A stretch of 64,000 nucleotides of DNA from Kribbella sp. VKM Ac-2569 (lineage in GTDB: Bacteria; Actinomycetota; Actinomycetes; Propionibacteriales; Kribbellaceae), in NCBI RefSeq assembly GCF_004216905.1, contig NZ_SGXJ01000007.1, forward strand, positions 62,001-126,000. Direction: 5' to 3'. The position numbers and the translations under genes were made by a program. Each line of letters begins with the position of its first letter. Positions within the stretch are counted from its first letter, which is position 1. The notes beneath the pieces are model-generated. The model was given only the letters and a program-made list of their open reading frames with translations. It ran no database searches and was not told the DNA's origin. Shown here one piece after another: positions 33,867 through 42,850 of the stretch.

Positions 33867-33887
33867 GGCCTCAGCATAGGTGGGGCC

Positions 33888-35831
33888 TTAGTTGTTACGG
33901 GCGATCATCAGCCAGCTGACCTGGATGTCGGGGGACCGGGTGGGTGCGATCGACACCGTGATCTTGCCGTCGGCTCCGACCGTGATTCCGCCGTACGCCG
34001 CCGCGACGCCGGTCGCGGTGAACAGACGTTGCTGGTCGACGACGGACCCGTTGACGGTCACCTCGGCGGCGCGGTTCGCCCACGGCCACGGGTCGTAGTA
34101 ACCCGCGTGGACCGTGTACGTGCCCGGCTCGAGGCCTTCGAACGTGTAGACCAGCGGCTCATGGTCCTTGGCGTACCGCAGCGTGGTGTAGAGGTCGCCG
34201 GTGCCGGCCGGCGCGCTCGAACCGGTGTAGCCCCACTGCGTGCCCGTCACGGGATCAGTCCCCAACGGCTGCTCCGGTGACGAGTTGAGCAGTGGCTGCT
34301 CGGTCGACGCGACCTGGGTCAGACGGGTCCAGTCGGGCGTGGCGGTCCCGCCGGCGTTCACGGCGTACCGCAGACCGTGCGGCACGACCACGACCGAGCG
34401 AGTGAACGTCCTGCCGTCCGCCAACGTGCCGCGCAGGGTCGCGGGCCCTGCTTGCGCGATGCTCGACGGATCCCAGGTGACGGCGAGCTGCTGCGATCCG
34501 CCCGCGGTCGTCACGGTGACGGTCGACGGCAGCGTGCTTGTGTCATTGAGCCAGACGTTGTCCGAGATCGTGCTCGTGACGGTCCAGCGGGTGTACGGCG
34601 TCAGGTCGCTCAGCGTCCACTCGGTGTCCGGGCCGATGGTGAGCGCGCCGCCTTCGCCGAAGCTCATCGGCATCCAGACGTACGGCGCGTTCGCGAGATC
34701 GCTCGGGGTCCAGCGGTCGCCCATGAAGACGAACTTGTTCTGCTTCTGGTCGACCGGGATCACGTTGGTGCTCTGCGATCCGTACGTGGTCGCCGCGCCG
34801 TCGCCGGTGATCGGGACCCCGCGGTCGGTGAACTGACCCAGGACGTTCTGCGAGGTCGCGTAGCGCGCCGGGTTCGGGTCCCAGCCGGTGGCTCCCGACG
34901 TCACCAGGTAGTAGGTGCCCTCCGACTTGAACATGGCCGGCGCCTCACGCTGGTTGCAGGCGAGCGTGCGCACGAAGTCCTTGCCCTGTACAGCGTTCTC
35001 CGGCGCCGCGGACAAGTATGTGTAGGACCTGTTCAGCTTGGAGATGTACATCGTCCGGTTCTCCTCGGACGAGTAGATGATGTACGCCGTACCGTCGTCG
35101 TCCACGAACAGGTTCATGTCCCGCGCCATCCCTCCGGCCGGGTCGAACGCGGACGACGTACCGCACCACAGCACCGAGTCGCTCGGCACCCGGTTCAGGC
35201 GGTACGAGTCGATCCAGCGGAACGGGCCCTTCGGTGAGTCGGCGATCGCCACCCCGGCCTCGGCGCGGGCGTACGTCGACGTACTGGTCGGCGACGAGGG
35301 GCCGTCGGAGTGCACCCACATCACCCACTTGCCGGTGCTCTTGTTGTAGATCACCTTGGGGCGTTCGAGGATCGACGGACGCGCCCAGCCGTCGGTACGG
35401 ACGCTGTTGGTCGACAGGTCGCGCCAGACGACGTCTTTCTGCGCGGGCGTGTACTTCTTGTAGAGCTTGGCGAAGTACGGGTCGTTCTCGAACTGGTCGG
35501 GGGAGTTCATCGCGCGGAGTGCGAGCCCCTGGTCCTTCCAGTTGTAGAGGTCGTACGACGAGTACAGGTGCACACCCGGGCTGTCGTAGTAGCTGTTGCT
35601 GCGATCCTCGCCGTACCAGTAGTAGATGCGCCGGCCGTCGTCGTCCTGCGACGGCACGACCTGCCCGCCGTGGGCCTGAACGACCTTGCCGCTGGTGTCC
35701 AGCCAGGGCTCGCCCGGGCGGAAGGAGGTGTACGCCGACGGCTCGGCGGAGTTGGCCGGCGACGCCAGCAGACTGACGCCGACTGCGGCGAGCACGACGC
35801 TGACCACGGCTCCAAGAGCTCTTCGTTTCAC
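33888..35831 (-). CDS. Secreted GH43-like exo-galactanase with C-terminal carbohydrate-binding domain
   Basis: A 647-residue exported enzyme with signal peptide (about 1-28, ...SPANSAEPSAY). The five-blade propeller half resembles GH43 exo-beta-1,3-galactanases: HGGQVVPSQDDDGRRIYYWYGED, ERPKVIYNKSTGKWVMWVH, MNLFVDDDGTAYIIYSS and REAPAMFKSEGTYYLVTSG. The last ~130 residues (EPLVYTFEGLEPGTYTVHAGYYDPW) form a malectin/CBM-like module. GTG at 35831 has GGAGG upstream. It would trim beta-1,3-galactan of arabinogalactan outside the cell, with GH35 finishing inside. Activity is inferred. Confidence 0.85.
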   Translation of the reverse strand: MKRRALGAVVSVVLAAVGVSLLASPANSAEPSAYTSFRPGEPWLDTSGKVVQAHGGQVVPSQDDDGRRIYYWYGEDRSNSYYDSPGVHLYSSYDLYNWKDQGLALRAMNSPDQFENDPYFAKLYKKYTPAQKDVVWRDLSTNSVRTDGWARPSILERPKVIYNKSTGKWVMWVHSDGPSSPTSTSTYARAEAGVAIADSPKGPFRWIDSYRLNRVPSDSVLWCGTSSAFDPAGGMARDMNLFVDDDGTAYIIYSSEENRTMYISKLNRSYTYLSAAPENAVQGKDFVRTLACNQREAPAMFKSEGTYYLVTSGATGWDPNPARYATSQNVLGQFTDRGVPITGDGAATTYGSQSTNVIPVDQKQNKFVFMGDRWTPSDLANAPYVWMPMSFGEGGALTIGPDTEWTLSDLTPYTRWTVTSTISDNVWLNDTSTLPSTVTVTTAGGSQQLAVTWDPSSIAQAGPATLRGTLADGRTFTRSVVVVPHGLRYAVNAGGTATPDWTRLTQVASTEQPLLNSSPEQPLGTDPVTGTQWGYTGSSAPAGTGDLYTTLRYAKDHEPLVYTFEGLEPGTYTVHAGYYDPWPWANRAAEVTVNGSVVDQQRLFTATGVAAAYGGITVGADGKITVSIAPTRSPDIQVSWLMIARNN

Positions 35832-35854
35832 AGGCTTACCTCCGGGCGGGGAGA

Positions 35855-35868
35855 TGTTTACGTAAACA
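35855..35868. promoter_or_regulatory. LacI operator TGTTTACGTAAACA (copy 2)
   Basis: Second perfect copy of the 14-bp palindrome, 23 bp upstream of the GH43-like gene start and in the spacer to the divergent DUF4345 gene. Confidence 0.85.
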
Positions 35869-35950
35869 GAATGAGTGCCCCTGATTACAGCGCTCCGCTC
35901 ACCCGGCGTCAAGAGCCCACCTGCCCCGAGCCCGGCACTAGTCTGTTGCA

Positions 35951-36310
35951 ATGATTGCAATAGTTGTCGCGGCGGTGTTCTTCGCCGGTATGGGGATCTA
36001 TGGGCTCGTCATGCCCGCGGCGCTGGTGCGACCCTTCGGGATCGTGGCGGCGGGGCCGGACGCGCGCAACGAAGTACGCGCCGTGTACGGCGGGTTCGGG
36101 CTCGCGATCGCCGGGCTGCTGGTTGCCGCGGCGCTCGACGAGGGGATCCGTCGCGGGGCGGTGATCGCGGTTGCCGCCGCGCTGGGCGGAATGGCCGCAG
36201 GGCGACTGATCGGCGCGTTGCGTGACCGCCCGCGGGCCTTCTATCCGTCGTGGTTCTACTTCTGCGTCGAGGTCGTCCTCGGCGGAGTGCTGTGGTTCGC
36301 AGTGAGTTGA
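35951..36310 (+). CDS. DUF4345-like small membrane protein
   Basis: A 119-residue protein with four predicted membrane helices. The start IVVAAVFFAGMGIYGLVMPAALVRPFG and ARNEVRAVYGGFGLAIAGLLV fit DUF4345. Function unknown. The 3' end overlaps the convergent carboxyltransferase gene by 55 bp. Confidence 0.75.
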   Translation: MIAIVVAAVFFAGMGIYGLVMPAALVRPFGIVAAGPDARNEVRAVYGGFGLAIAGLLVAAALDEGIRRGAVIAVAAALGGMAAGRLIGALRDRPRAFYPSWFYFCVEVVLGGVLWFAVS

Positions 36311-37668
36311 GCGGCGCACTCGGCGGCGATTGCTCGCGCGAGGGTCTGTGCGGTGTCGGTGTCGTGTTCGGGGACCAGGTGGTGGACGGTGCCGGAGGCA
36401 TGCAGGTCGGGGGCGGTGATGTGCTGGGCGGCGGCGAGTTCCGGAGCGTGAGCGGTATCGCGGTACACGATCGCGCTGGCTCCCTCCGGCGGCAGTGGTG
36501 CGAGCCACGCGTGCTCTGCCGCGACGACGGTGGTTGCCGGGAGCAACGCCAGTGCTCCGCCGCCGGTGCCTTGGCCGAGGAGGACCGACAAGGTCGGCAC
36601 GGTCAGCGTCGTCATCGTCGAGATGCACAGTGCGATCTCGCCGGCCAGGCCGCCTTCCTCTGCGGCGCGGGAGAGCTCGGCACCGGCTGTGTCGATGACC
36701 GTGACGAGTGGGAGGCCGACGGTCTGAGCGAGGTTCATGCCGCGTCGGGCCTGGCGTAAGGCGGCTGGTCCCAGCGGCTTGGTCTGCGAACGGTCTTGTC
36801 CGACCAGTACGCACGGCTGGCCGTCGAGCCGGGTCAGCGCGACGAGGACGGCCGCGTCGGGTTCGGTCAGCCGGAGTGTTCCAGTGGCCCCGTAGCGGAG
36901 GAGATCGCGGACGCCGGCACGGTCGGGCTGACGAGTACGCAGTACGGAGGTCCAGGCGTCGACGGGCCCGGCGGCTCCGGTACGGCGGGGCAGTGTCGGA
37001 GCGACCGGGGGATCGACGAGGACTCCGAGTGCCCGGTCGAGCAGGAACGGGAGATCGCTCGTCTCGACCACGCCGTCGATCACCCCGTGCGCGGCGAGGT
37101 TCTCGGCCGTCTGGACGTCGGACGGGAACGGTTCATTGTGGAGGGCCTCGTACACCTTCGGTCCGAGGAAGCCGATCAGCGCTCCGGGTTCGGCGACGGT
37201 GACGTGACCGAGCGATCCCCACGAGGCGAACACGCCACCGGTCGTCGGATGCCGGAGATGAACGAGATAGGGGAGACCCGCTGCGCGGTGGTCCATCAAG
37301 GCCTTGGAGATCGTGATCATCTCGACGAAGGCGGCCGCTCCTTCCTGCATGCGGGTCCCACCGGACGCGGTCGACGCCACGATCGGCAGCCGCTCGGCCG
37401 TCGCGCGCCGTACCGCCGCGGTGATCCGCTCCGCGGCCACCCGGCCGATCGACCCGGCCAGGAACGCGAACTCGCTCACCAGTACGGCGACCTGTCGCTC
37501 ACGGACCGAGCCGCGTCCGGTGATCACTGACTCGTCCGTCCCCGCCCGCTCGGCGGCCCGCCGCAACTGCTGCTGATAGGCGTCGTCGGCCGACTGCGTA
37601 CCCGGCCGATCCCACGACTCGAAGGATCCTGGGTCGAGTACGGCGTCGATCAAGCCGTGGGCGCTCAT
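36256..37668 (-). CDS. Fused carboxyltransferase (AccD-like plus AccA-like domains), candidate malonyl-CoA decarboxylase
   Basis: A 470-residue crotonase-superfamily carboxyltransferase. The N-terminal half has the AccD-like STASGGTRMQEGAAAFVEM, the C-terminal half the AccA-like TVIDTAGAELSRAAEEGGLAGEI and LLGQGTGGGALALL. The zinc ribbon of true AccD is absent. No biotin carboxylase or biotin carrier gene is nearby. Instead it follows a CoA-transferase and a MatC-type carrier in one overlapping unit (ATGA at 37665-37668). The family also includes the MdcD/MdcE subunits that decarboxylate malonyl thioesters, so decarboxylation of malonyl-CoA or a relative is the favoured inference; a biotin-dependent acyl-CoA carboxylase subunit is the alternative. 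Confidence 0.8.
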   Translation of the reverse strand: MSAHGLIDAVLDPGSFESWDRPGTQSADDAYQQQLRRAAERAGTDESVITGRGSVRERQVAVLVSEFAFLAGSIGRVAAERITAAVRRATAERLPIVASTASGGTRMQEGAAAFVEMITISKALMDHRAAGLPYLVHLRHPTTGGVFASWGSLGHVTVAEPGALIGFLGPKVYEALHNEPFPSDVQTAENLAAHGVIDGVVETSDLPFLLDRALGVLVDPPVAPTLPRRTGAAGPVDAWTSVLRTRQPDRAGVRDLLRYGATGTLRLTEPDAAVLVALTRLDGQPCVLVGQDRSQTKPLGPAALRQARRGMNLAQTVGLPLVTVIDTAGAELSRAAEEGGLAGEIALCISTMTTLTVPTLSVLLGQGTGGGALALLPATTVVAAEHAWLAPLPPEGASAIVYRDTAHAPELAAAQHITAPDLHASGTVHHLVPEHDTDTAQTLARAIAAECAAQLTANHSTPPRTTSTQK

Positions 37669-38816
37669 TCGTTCAGCCAGGCCCGGATCGAGGCGCCGTG
37701 CTCGTCGAGCGTCGGCGGCGGCCGATGATCACCTCGGGTCGTCTCCTGCGATCCGTCGAAGAACCGCAGCGGCGGCCCGGGCAGTCGCAGCGGCCCGAGT
37801 GTGGCGTGCTCGACGTCGATCAACAGACCCTGACTCGCGGTCTGGTCCCAGGCGTACACCTCGTCCAGACTCCGCACCCGCCCGGCGGGGATGCCGGCGT
37901 CGGCCAGTTTCGCGAGCAATTCGGCACTGGTCAGACCAGTGAACGCCGCCTCGATCACCGCGATCAACCGGTCCCGGTGCGCCACCCGGTCGGCGTTCGT
38001 GGTCAAGCCGTCGGTGTTGAGTTCGAACGCCGCGCTGAACCGTTCCCACAGTCCCTCGCTGCCCACCGCGATCTGCACCGCGCCGTCCGCGCAATGGAAC
38101 AGTCCGTACGGCGCGATCGACGGATGATGGTTGCCCTGGGCCACTCCTACCTCATCGGCCACGGTGTATCGCGTGCCCTGGAACGCATGTACGCCGACGA
38201 TTGCCGCGAGCAACGACGTACGGACGACGCAGCCGACACCGGTTGCCGACCGTTCGTGGAGCGCCGCGACGACGCCGTACGCGCCGTACATCCCGGCCAG
38301 CAGGTCGCCGATCGGTACGCCGACCCGCTGCGGGTCCTCCGGTCCGGACCCGGTCAGTGACATCAGCCCCGCCTCACCCTGGGCAATCTGGTCGTAGCCG
38401 GCCCGTCCACCTTCCGGTCCGTCGTGGCCGAAGCCGGTGATCGACAGTACGACCAGGCGTGGATTGCGTTCGCGCAACAGGTCGAGGCCGAGACCGAGCC
38501 GATCTAGTACGCCGGTCCGGAAGTTCTCCACCAGTACGTCGGCACGATCGATCAACCGGAGTACGACGTCGCGATCAGCATCGTCCTTCAGGTCCAGCGT
38601 GATGGATTCCTTGTTGCGGTTGGCGGACAGGAAATACGTCGACTCGTCGCCGGCGAACGGCGGCCCCCAGCCGCGGGTGTCGTCGCCGCGGCCGGGTGCC
38701 TCGACCTTGATCACGCGCGCGCCGAGGTCGCCGAGCATCATCGTGGCGTGCGGCCCGGCCAGCGCCCGGGACAGATCCACGACGAGTACGCCGTCCAGCT
38801 GACCCATCCGCGTCAC
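37665..38816 (-). CDS. Class III CoA-transferase (CaiB/BaiF family)
   Basis: A 383-residue CoA-transferase. The N-terminus VLVVDLSRALAGPHATMMLGDLGARVIKVEAPGRGDDTRGWGPP is the family hallmark, and the catalytic Asp is expected in RAGYDQIAQGEAGLMSLTG. GTG at 38816 gives a GTGA overlap with the carrier gene; ATG at 38807 is an alternative three codons on. It would move CoA between carboxylic acids, for example from acetyl-CoA or succinyl-CoA to imported malonate. The partner acid is inferred only from the MatC-like and carboxyltransferase neighbours. Confidence 0.9.
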   Translation of the reverse strand: MTRMGQLDGVLVVDLSRALAGPHATMMLGDLGARVIKVEAPGRGDDTRGWGPPFAGDESTYFLSANRNKESITLDLKDDADRDVVLRLIDRADVLVENFRTGVLDRLGLGLDLLRERNPRLVVLSITGFGHDGPEGGRAGYDQIAQGEAGLMSLTGSGPEDPQRVGVPIGDLLAGMYGAYGVVAALHERSATGVGCVVRTSLLAAIVGVHAFQGTRYTVADEVGVAQGNHHPSIAPYGLFHCADGAVQIAVGSEGLWERFSAAFELNTDGLTTNADRVAHRDRLIAVIEAAFTGLTSAELLAKLADAGIPAGRVRSLDEVYAWDQTASQGLLIDVEHATLGPLRLPGPPLRFFDGSQETTRGDHRPPPTLDEHGASIRAWLNE

Positions 38817-40141
38817 CAGCCCGGGAGTACTAGTGCGGCCCAGACGAGCAACGGACCGGCCACGACCACGATCACGCTGTAGGTGAGAATCTGCTTGTAG
38901 TACACGGGTTCTGCGATCGTGTCCGGTCGATTCGCCAGCATCAATGCACCGTTGGTCGAGAATGGACTGACGTCGACGATCGTCGACGCGATCGCCAGTG
39001 CCGCGACGAAGAGACCGGCACTGATCCCACCGTGACCGATCAGCGGTACGGCGATCGGGATGATCACCGGCAGCAGCGCGGTCGACGAGGCGAAGGCCGA
39101 CACGACACCGCCGACGTAGCACAGGACGAGCGCGCCGATCACGGCCGCTCCGAGTCCGGCGGCCCATTTGCCGACGAACTGCGGCGCACCGGATTCGGTG
39201 AGAATCGCGGCGTACGTGCTGACACCCGCGACCAGCAGGACCGTCGGCCACGCGACCTGCTTGACGGCGTCCTTGTGCTCGGTCGGCGACAGGATCGCGA
39301 GCAGTACGGCGGCGGTGATCGCGACGAACCCGATGTTCTTGTCGAACGCGAGTGCCACCACGGCCACGCCGACGAAGGCGATCAGCGTCAGCAGCTGATC
39401 CCGTCGTACCCCGCGAGCGAGTGTGCCGGTCGGGGCCGAGGCGCCGGTGCCGCGCGCGGTGACGGTGGCGCCACCGTGATGCAGCTCCTCGGTGAGGTCG
39501 GCGGAGTCGTTCGGGCTGTTCGGGTCGACGCGCTGGTTCATCAGCTTCCGGCCGCCGAACACGATGAACAGGATCGTCGCCATCACCAGGTTGACGACGA
39601 GGCTGGACAAGAAGACCGTCAGCTCACTGGACGGCAGCTTGGCGTCCTCCATCACCGAGTTGGTGATCGTGCCGTAGATGCTGATCGGCGAGAACCCGCC
39701 GCCCTGGGCGCCGTGCACGACGAACATGCCCATCATCAGCGGATTGATCTTGTACCGCGCGGCGAAGCCGAGCGCGATCGGCCCGATGATCGCGCACGCG
39801 GCCGGGCTGGCGGCGCCGATCGCGGTCAGCAGGGCGGTGACGGCGAACATCACCCACGGGATCAGCGCGACCCGGCCACCTACGGCGCGGACCGCGCTGG
39901 CGACTATCAGGTCGACTGTGCCGTTGTTCTTCGCTATCGCGAACAGATAGGTGACACCGATCAGCGTGAGGATCAGATCGCCGCTGACGCCGGCGAGGAT
40001 CTCCTTCTCAGTCAGGTGCAACGAGTACAGGCCGACCAGCCACGCCGCGACGTACGCGAGCGCACCCATGTTGATCGGCAGGACCGTACCGACGACGAAC
40101 AGCGCGACGAGCGCCAGAATCGCAACCCACTCTGGTCCCAT
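38813..40141 (-). CDS. MatC-type dicarboxylate carrier
   Basis: A 442-residue inner-membrane carrier with about 12 segments. The N-terminal region (ALVALFVVGTVLPINMGALAYVAAWLVG) and GVSGDLILTLIGVTYLFAIAKNNGT match the MatC N-terminal domain family; GAASPAACAIIGPIALGFAARYKINPLMMGMFVVHGAQGGGFSPISIYG is the conserved core. MatC of rhizobia imports malonate under a GntR regulator, and here too a GntR gene is divergent. First gene of a three-gene overlapping operon. Confidence 0.88.
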   Translation of the reverse strand: MGPEWVAILALVALFVVGTVLPINMGALAYVAAWLVGLYSLHLTEKEILAGVSGDLILTLIGVTYLFAIAKNNGTVDLIVASAVRAVGGRVALIPWVMFAVTALLTAIGAASPAACAIIGPIALGFAARYKINPLMMGMFVVHGAQGGGFSPISIYGTITNSVMEDAKLPSSELTVFLSSLVVNLVMATILFIVFGGRKLMNQRVDPNSPNDSADLTEELHHGGATVTARGTGASAPTGTLARGVRRDQLLTLIAFVGVAVVALAFDKNIGFVAITAAVLLAILSPTEHKDAVKQVAWPTVLLVAGVSTYAAILTESGAPQFVGKWAAGLGAAVIGALVLCYVGGVVSAFASSTALLPVIIPIAVPLIGHGGISAGLFVAALAIASTIVDVSPFSTNGALMLANRPDTIAEPVYYKQILTYSVIVVVAGPLLVWAALVLPGW

Positions 40142-40189
40142 GACGGAATCCTCTTCCGGGCGGTTGACGGGGACATACCAGTTAGTAGC

Positions 40190-40224
40190 TGGCTCAGTGG
40201 CCTAGCCAATAGCCCAATGAGCCA
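40190..40224. promoter_or_regulatory. Inverted repeat in MatC/GntR spacer
   Basis: TGGCTCAGTGG (40190-40200) and CCAATGAGCCA (40214-40224) are complementary at 10 of 11 positions across a 13-bp spacer. It lies 20 bp before the GntR start and 48 bp before the MatC start, so it is the likely GntR operator, although the spacing is longer than in usual FadR-type sites. Confidence 0.45.
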
Positions 40225-40244
40225 CTTGTCAATAAGCTGTCTGC

Positions 40245-40958
40245 ATGGAGTCGCCGTCTGCTCGTCCCGCACCACCCCGACCGGTCCCGCGATCCCGCCT
40301 GTACGAACAGGTCGCGGACCAGATCAGCACCTGGATCATCGAGAACGGTCTGCTGCCCGGCGACCGGCTGCCACCGGAGCGGGAGTTGGCTCAGCGACTC
40401 GGCGTGAGCCGGGCGACGCTGAGCCAGGCGTTGGTGGCGCTCGAGGTGATCGGTGCGGTGGTGGTTCGGCACGGCGACGGCACGGTGCTGACCGAGCGGG
40501 CCCGGACCGCGCCGGTGATCGAGGCGATCCGCGCGCACGCCGACCGGCTGCCCGAGATCATCGAGGCCCGTGACGCGCTCGAGTCGAAGCTGGCTGCGCT
40601 GGCGGCGTCCCGTCGTACCGATGCCGATCTGACGGCGATCCGGTCCGCGCTGGACACGATGGAGCGCGACATCGAGGCCGGTGGCCGGGGCGTCGAGGGC
40701 GACGAGGCGTTCCATGGCGCGGTGACCGCGGCGGCGCGATCGGAGTTGCTGGCGCAGATGATGACTGCGATCCACGACCTGATCCGGGAGACCAGGCTGG
40801 AGTCGTTGTCCCAGCCCGGCCGGCCACGCGAGTCGCTGGCCGGCCACCGGAAGGTCGCGGATGCGATCGCCGCCGGCGATCCGGACGCCGCCACTCAGGC
40901 CATGCACGAGCACGTGATGCTGGTGTCCGACGTCGCGTTGCTGCGGGACAGGCCGTGA
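40245..40958 (+). CDS. GntR-family (FadR subfamily) regulator
   Basis: A 237-residue regulator. The winged helix reads LYEQVADQISTWIIENGLLPGDRLPPERELAQRLGVSRATLSQALVALEVIGAVVVRHGDGT. The C-terminal helical FCD domain has LPEIIEARDALESKLAALAASR, DEAFHGAVTAAARSELL (metal-ligand type) and a His in GHRKVADAIAAGD. FadR/FCD regulators sense carboxylates or acyl-CoAs. It is divergent from the MatC operon and overlaps the downstream TSUP gene (GTGA), so it probably controls both. Confidence 0.93.
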   Translation: MESPSARPAPPRPVPRSRLYEQVADQISTWIIENGLLPGDRLPPERELAQRLGVSRATLSQALVALEVIGAVVVRHGDGTVLTERARTAPVIEAIRAHADRLPEIIEARDALESKLAALAASRRTDADLTAIRSALDTMERDIEAGGRGVEGDEAFHGAVTAAARSELLAQMMTAIHDLIRETRLESLSQPGRPRESLAGHRKVADAIAAGDPDAATQAMHEHVMLVSDVALLRDRP

Positions 40959-41719
40959 CCGGTGTCGAGCATCTGGCGATCGTCGCGGCCGGACTCGGAG
41001 CCGGCGTGCTCACGTCCACCGTCGGCGTCGCGTCGCTGATCAGCTTCCCGGCGTTGATCGCGCTGGGGATTCCGCCGGTCGTGGCGAACGCCTCGAACAC
41101 GATCGGCCTCCTTCCCGGCGCGCTCAGCGGCTCGTTCGGGTACCGCCGCGAGCTGCGCGAGGTCTCCCGTCCCACGACGATCGCGGTCGTGGTGACGTGT
41201 GCGATCGGCGCGATCGGAGGCGCCGTACTGCTGCTTGCCCTGCCGCCAGGCGTGTTCGCCGCGGCGGCACCGTGGCTGATCCTGTTCACCTGCCTGATCG
41301 TCGGCGTCCAACCGTGGATCTCCCGGTGGCTGCGCTCCCGGCACGAGGGACCGCAGGAGACACGGACGACGATGACTCCGACGACGACGTTCTTCGCCGC
41401 TCTGACGGGCGTGTACGGCGGGTACTTCGGCGCCGGTGCGGGCGTGATGATGATGGCGGTTCTCGGCCTCGGCCTGGACCTCGAGATGCGCGTCGTGAAC
41501 GCCCTCAAGACCCTGTCCCTGCTGGCCGCGAACCTCGTCGCCAGCGTCATCTTCGTCTTCATCGCCGACCTGAACCCGACCGCGATCGTGCTGCTCGCGA
41601 TCGGGTCCGTGGCCGGCGGGTACGTCGGTTCGCACATCGGCCGACGACTGCCGAGCGGACTGCTCCGCGTCCTGATCGTGCTCGCCGGCATCACCGCCGC
41701 AGTGCTGATGCTGCGCTGA
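40955..41719 (+). CDS. TSUP (TauE/SafE) family membrane transporter
   Basis: A 254-residue protein with about eight hydrophobic helices. The repeat halves are visible: LGAGVLTSTVGVASLISFPALIALGIPPVVANASNTIG and GVYGGYFGAGAGVMMMAVLGLGLDLEMRVVNALKTL. GTG at 40955 overlaps the GntR stop. Its coupling with the GntR gene suggests export of an organic acid connected with the divergent MatC module. Confidence 0.9.
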   Translation: MTGVEHLAIVAAGLGAGVLTSTVGVASLISFPALIALGIPPVVANASNTIGLLPGALSGSFGYRRELREVSRPTTIAVVVTCAIGAIGGAVLLLALPPGVFAAAAPWLILFTCLIVGVQPWISRWLRSRHEGPQETRTTMTPTTTFFAALTGVYGGYFGAGAGVMMMAVLGLGLDLEMRVVNALKTLSLLAANLVASVIFVFIADLNPTAIVLLAIGSVAGGYVGSHIGRRLPSGLLRVLIVLAGITAAVLMLR

Positions 41720-41746
41720 TCTCAGGAATCCGCCGAGCGCTTCAGG

Positions 41747-42721
41747 TCAGCTGCAGACCAGGGAGTCGACGTACGCCGTGCCGCCGGAGCGGAATGCTGC
41801 CGCGCGGGCGACTGCGTCTGTGGGGGAGACGACCTCGTTCTTCGCGTAGTACGCCCAGTCGACCTGCTGTTCGTAGACGCTGGTTCCGCTGGTGTGGGTG
41901 GCGAGGTCGATGAACCACAGGTTGTAGTTCATCGTCATGTCCTGCCGCGGCGTCACCGGATTGCCCTTGTCGTCGACCGTGTGGTCCGCTGTCAGTACGC
42001 CGTCGACGTAGTACCGAACGTGGCCGTCGGCAACTTGTGTCACCAGGTCGTGCCAGCCGGCGTACGACGCGTGCGTGGCGTTGTAGGCGCGGAGCGCGTC
42101 CCAGGGCTCGGCGCGGTACGTGTACCAGCTGGTCTGGTAGTTGACCGGCCCGGTGTCACCCCAGCCGCCGTTCGGCAGGTACTCGGAGAAGTCGAGCTCG
42201 CTGTAGAGCGGGTCGTAGTCGTAGCGCAGCGGGGAAATCGTGAACGCGGTCTCGTTGATGTGATCGCCGTCCGGCCCGCTGGTCGGTGCGTCGGTAAAGC
42301 GCACGCGGGTCGCGTAGGTGCCCTCCCGGACCCGTTGCTGGCTCTGTCGGAGCTCGGCGTGCGTGGTGCCGGCGCTGGTGCCGTCGGTCGATGCGATCAG
42401 TTGGGCGACGGGGTCACCGTCGCGGGTCGGGAAGGTGATGTTGCCGGGCAGCCAGCTGGCGCCGGGAACTCCGGGCCCACCGGACTCGGAACGAGCGTTC
42501 CAGCCGTGGGCCTGCAGTGCTGGGTCGTTGTGCGCCGTGTAGTGGAAGTCGTCGAAGATCTCTCCACAGGCGCCTGCGGCCGATTGGCTGGAAGCGTTGG
42601 CGGTTGGTTCGGTGATGACGACCGTCGCCGCGATCGCGGCCGCCACGCTGCAGAGGATCGCGAGACCCTTCGCAACGCGGGGCTGATGAGCGGACGACGG
42701 ACGGGGGCGGATTTCAGACAT
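41747..42721 (-). CDS. Secreted GH16-like glycoside hydrolase
   Basis: A 324-residue exported protein with signal peptide (about 1-45, positively charged start, hydrophobic AILCSVAAAIAATVVI). The predicted GH16 catalytic motif E-x-D-x-x-E is present as SELDFSEY (E175, D177, E180). ATG at 42721. It would cleave beta-1,3/1,4-linked glucans or galactans. The divergent RpiR gene and the GAGAA-TTCTC repeat in between suggest control by a phosphosugar. Confidence 0.8.
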   Translation of the reverse strand: MSEIRPRPSSAHQPRVAKGLAILCSVAAAIAATVVITEPTANASSQSAAGACGEIFDDFHYTAHNDPALQAHGWNARSESGGPGVPGASWLPGNITFPTRDGDPVAQLIASTDGTSAGTTHAELRQSQQRVREGTYATRVRFTDAPTSGPDGDHINETAFTISPLRYDYDPLYSELDFSEYLPNGGWGDTGPVNYQTSWYTYRAEPWDALRAYNATHASYAGWHDLVTQVADGHVRYYVDGVLTADHTVDDKGNPVTPRQDMTMNYNLWFIDLATHTSGTSVYEQQVDWAYYAKNEVVSPTDAVARAAAFRSGGTAYVDSLVCS

Positions 42722-42796
42722 GACAGTCCCTCGCTCTCGGAGGTATGGCGGTCACGATGATGGGGACTTCAGCAGCGGGTGCGCAAGAGCGAATGA

Positions 42797-42810
42797 GAGA
42801 AATTCTTCTC
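42797..42810. promoter_or_regulatory. Inverted repeat GAGAAATTCTTCTC in GH16/RpiR spacer
   Basis: GAGAA and TTCTC arms around ATTC, in the divergent 130-bp spacer. A candidate RpiR operator; the AT-rich surround (to 42850) is unusual for this genome and fits a promoter region. Confidence 0.4.
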
Positions 42811-42850
42811 CTCTTGACGCCAGACACCCTGATTTGAGAATAATTATCAG

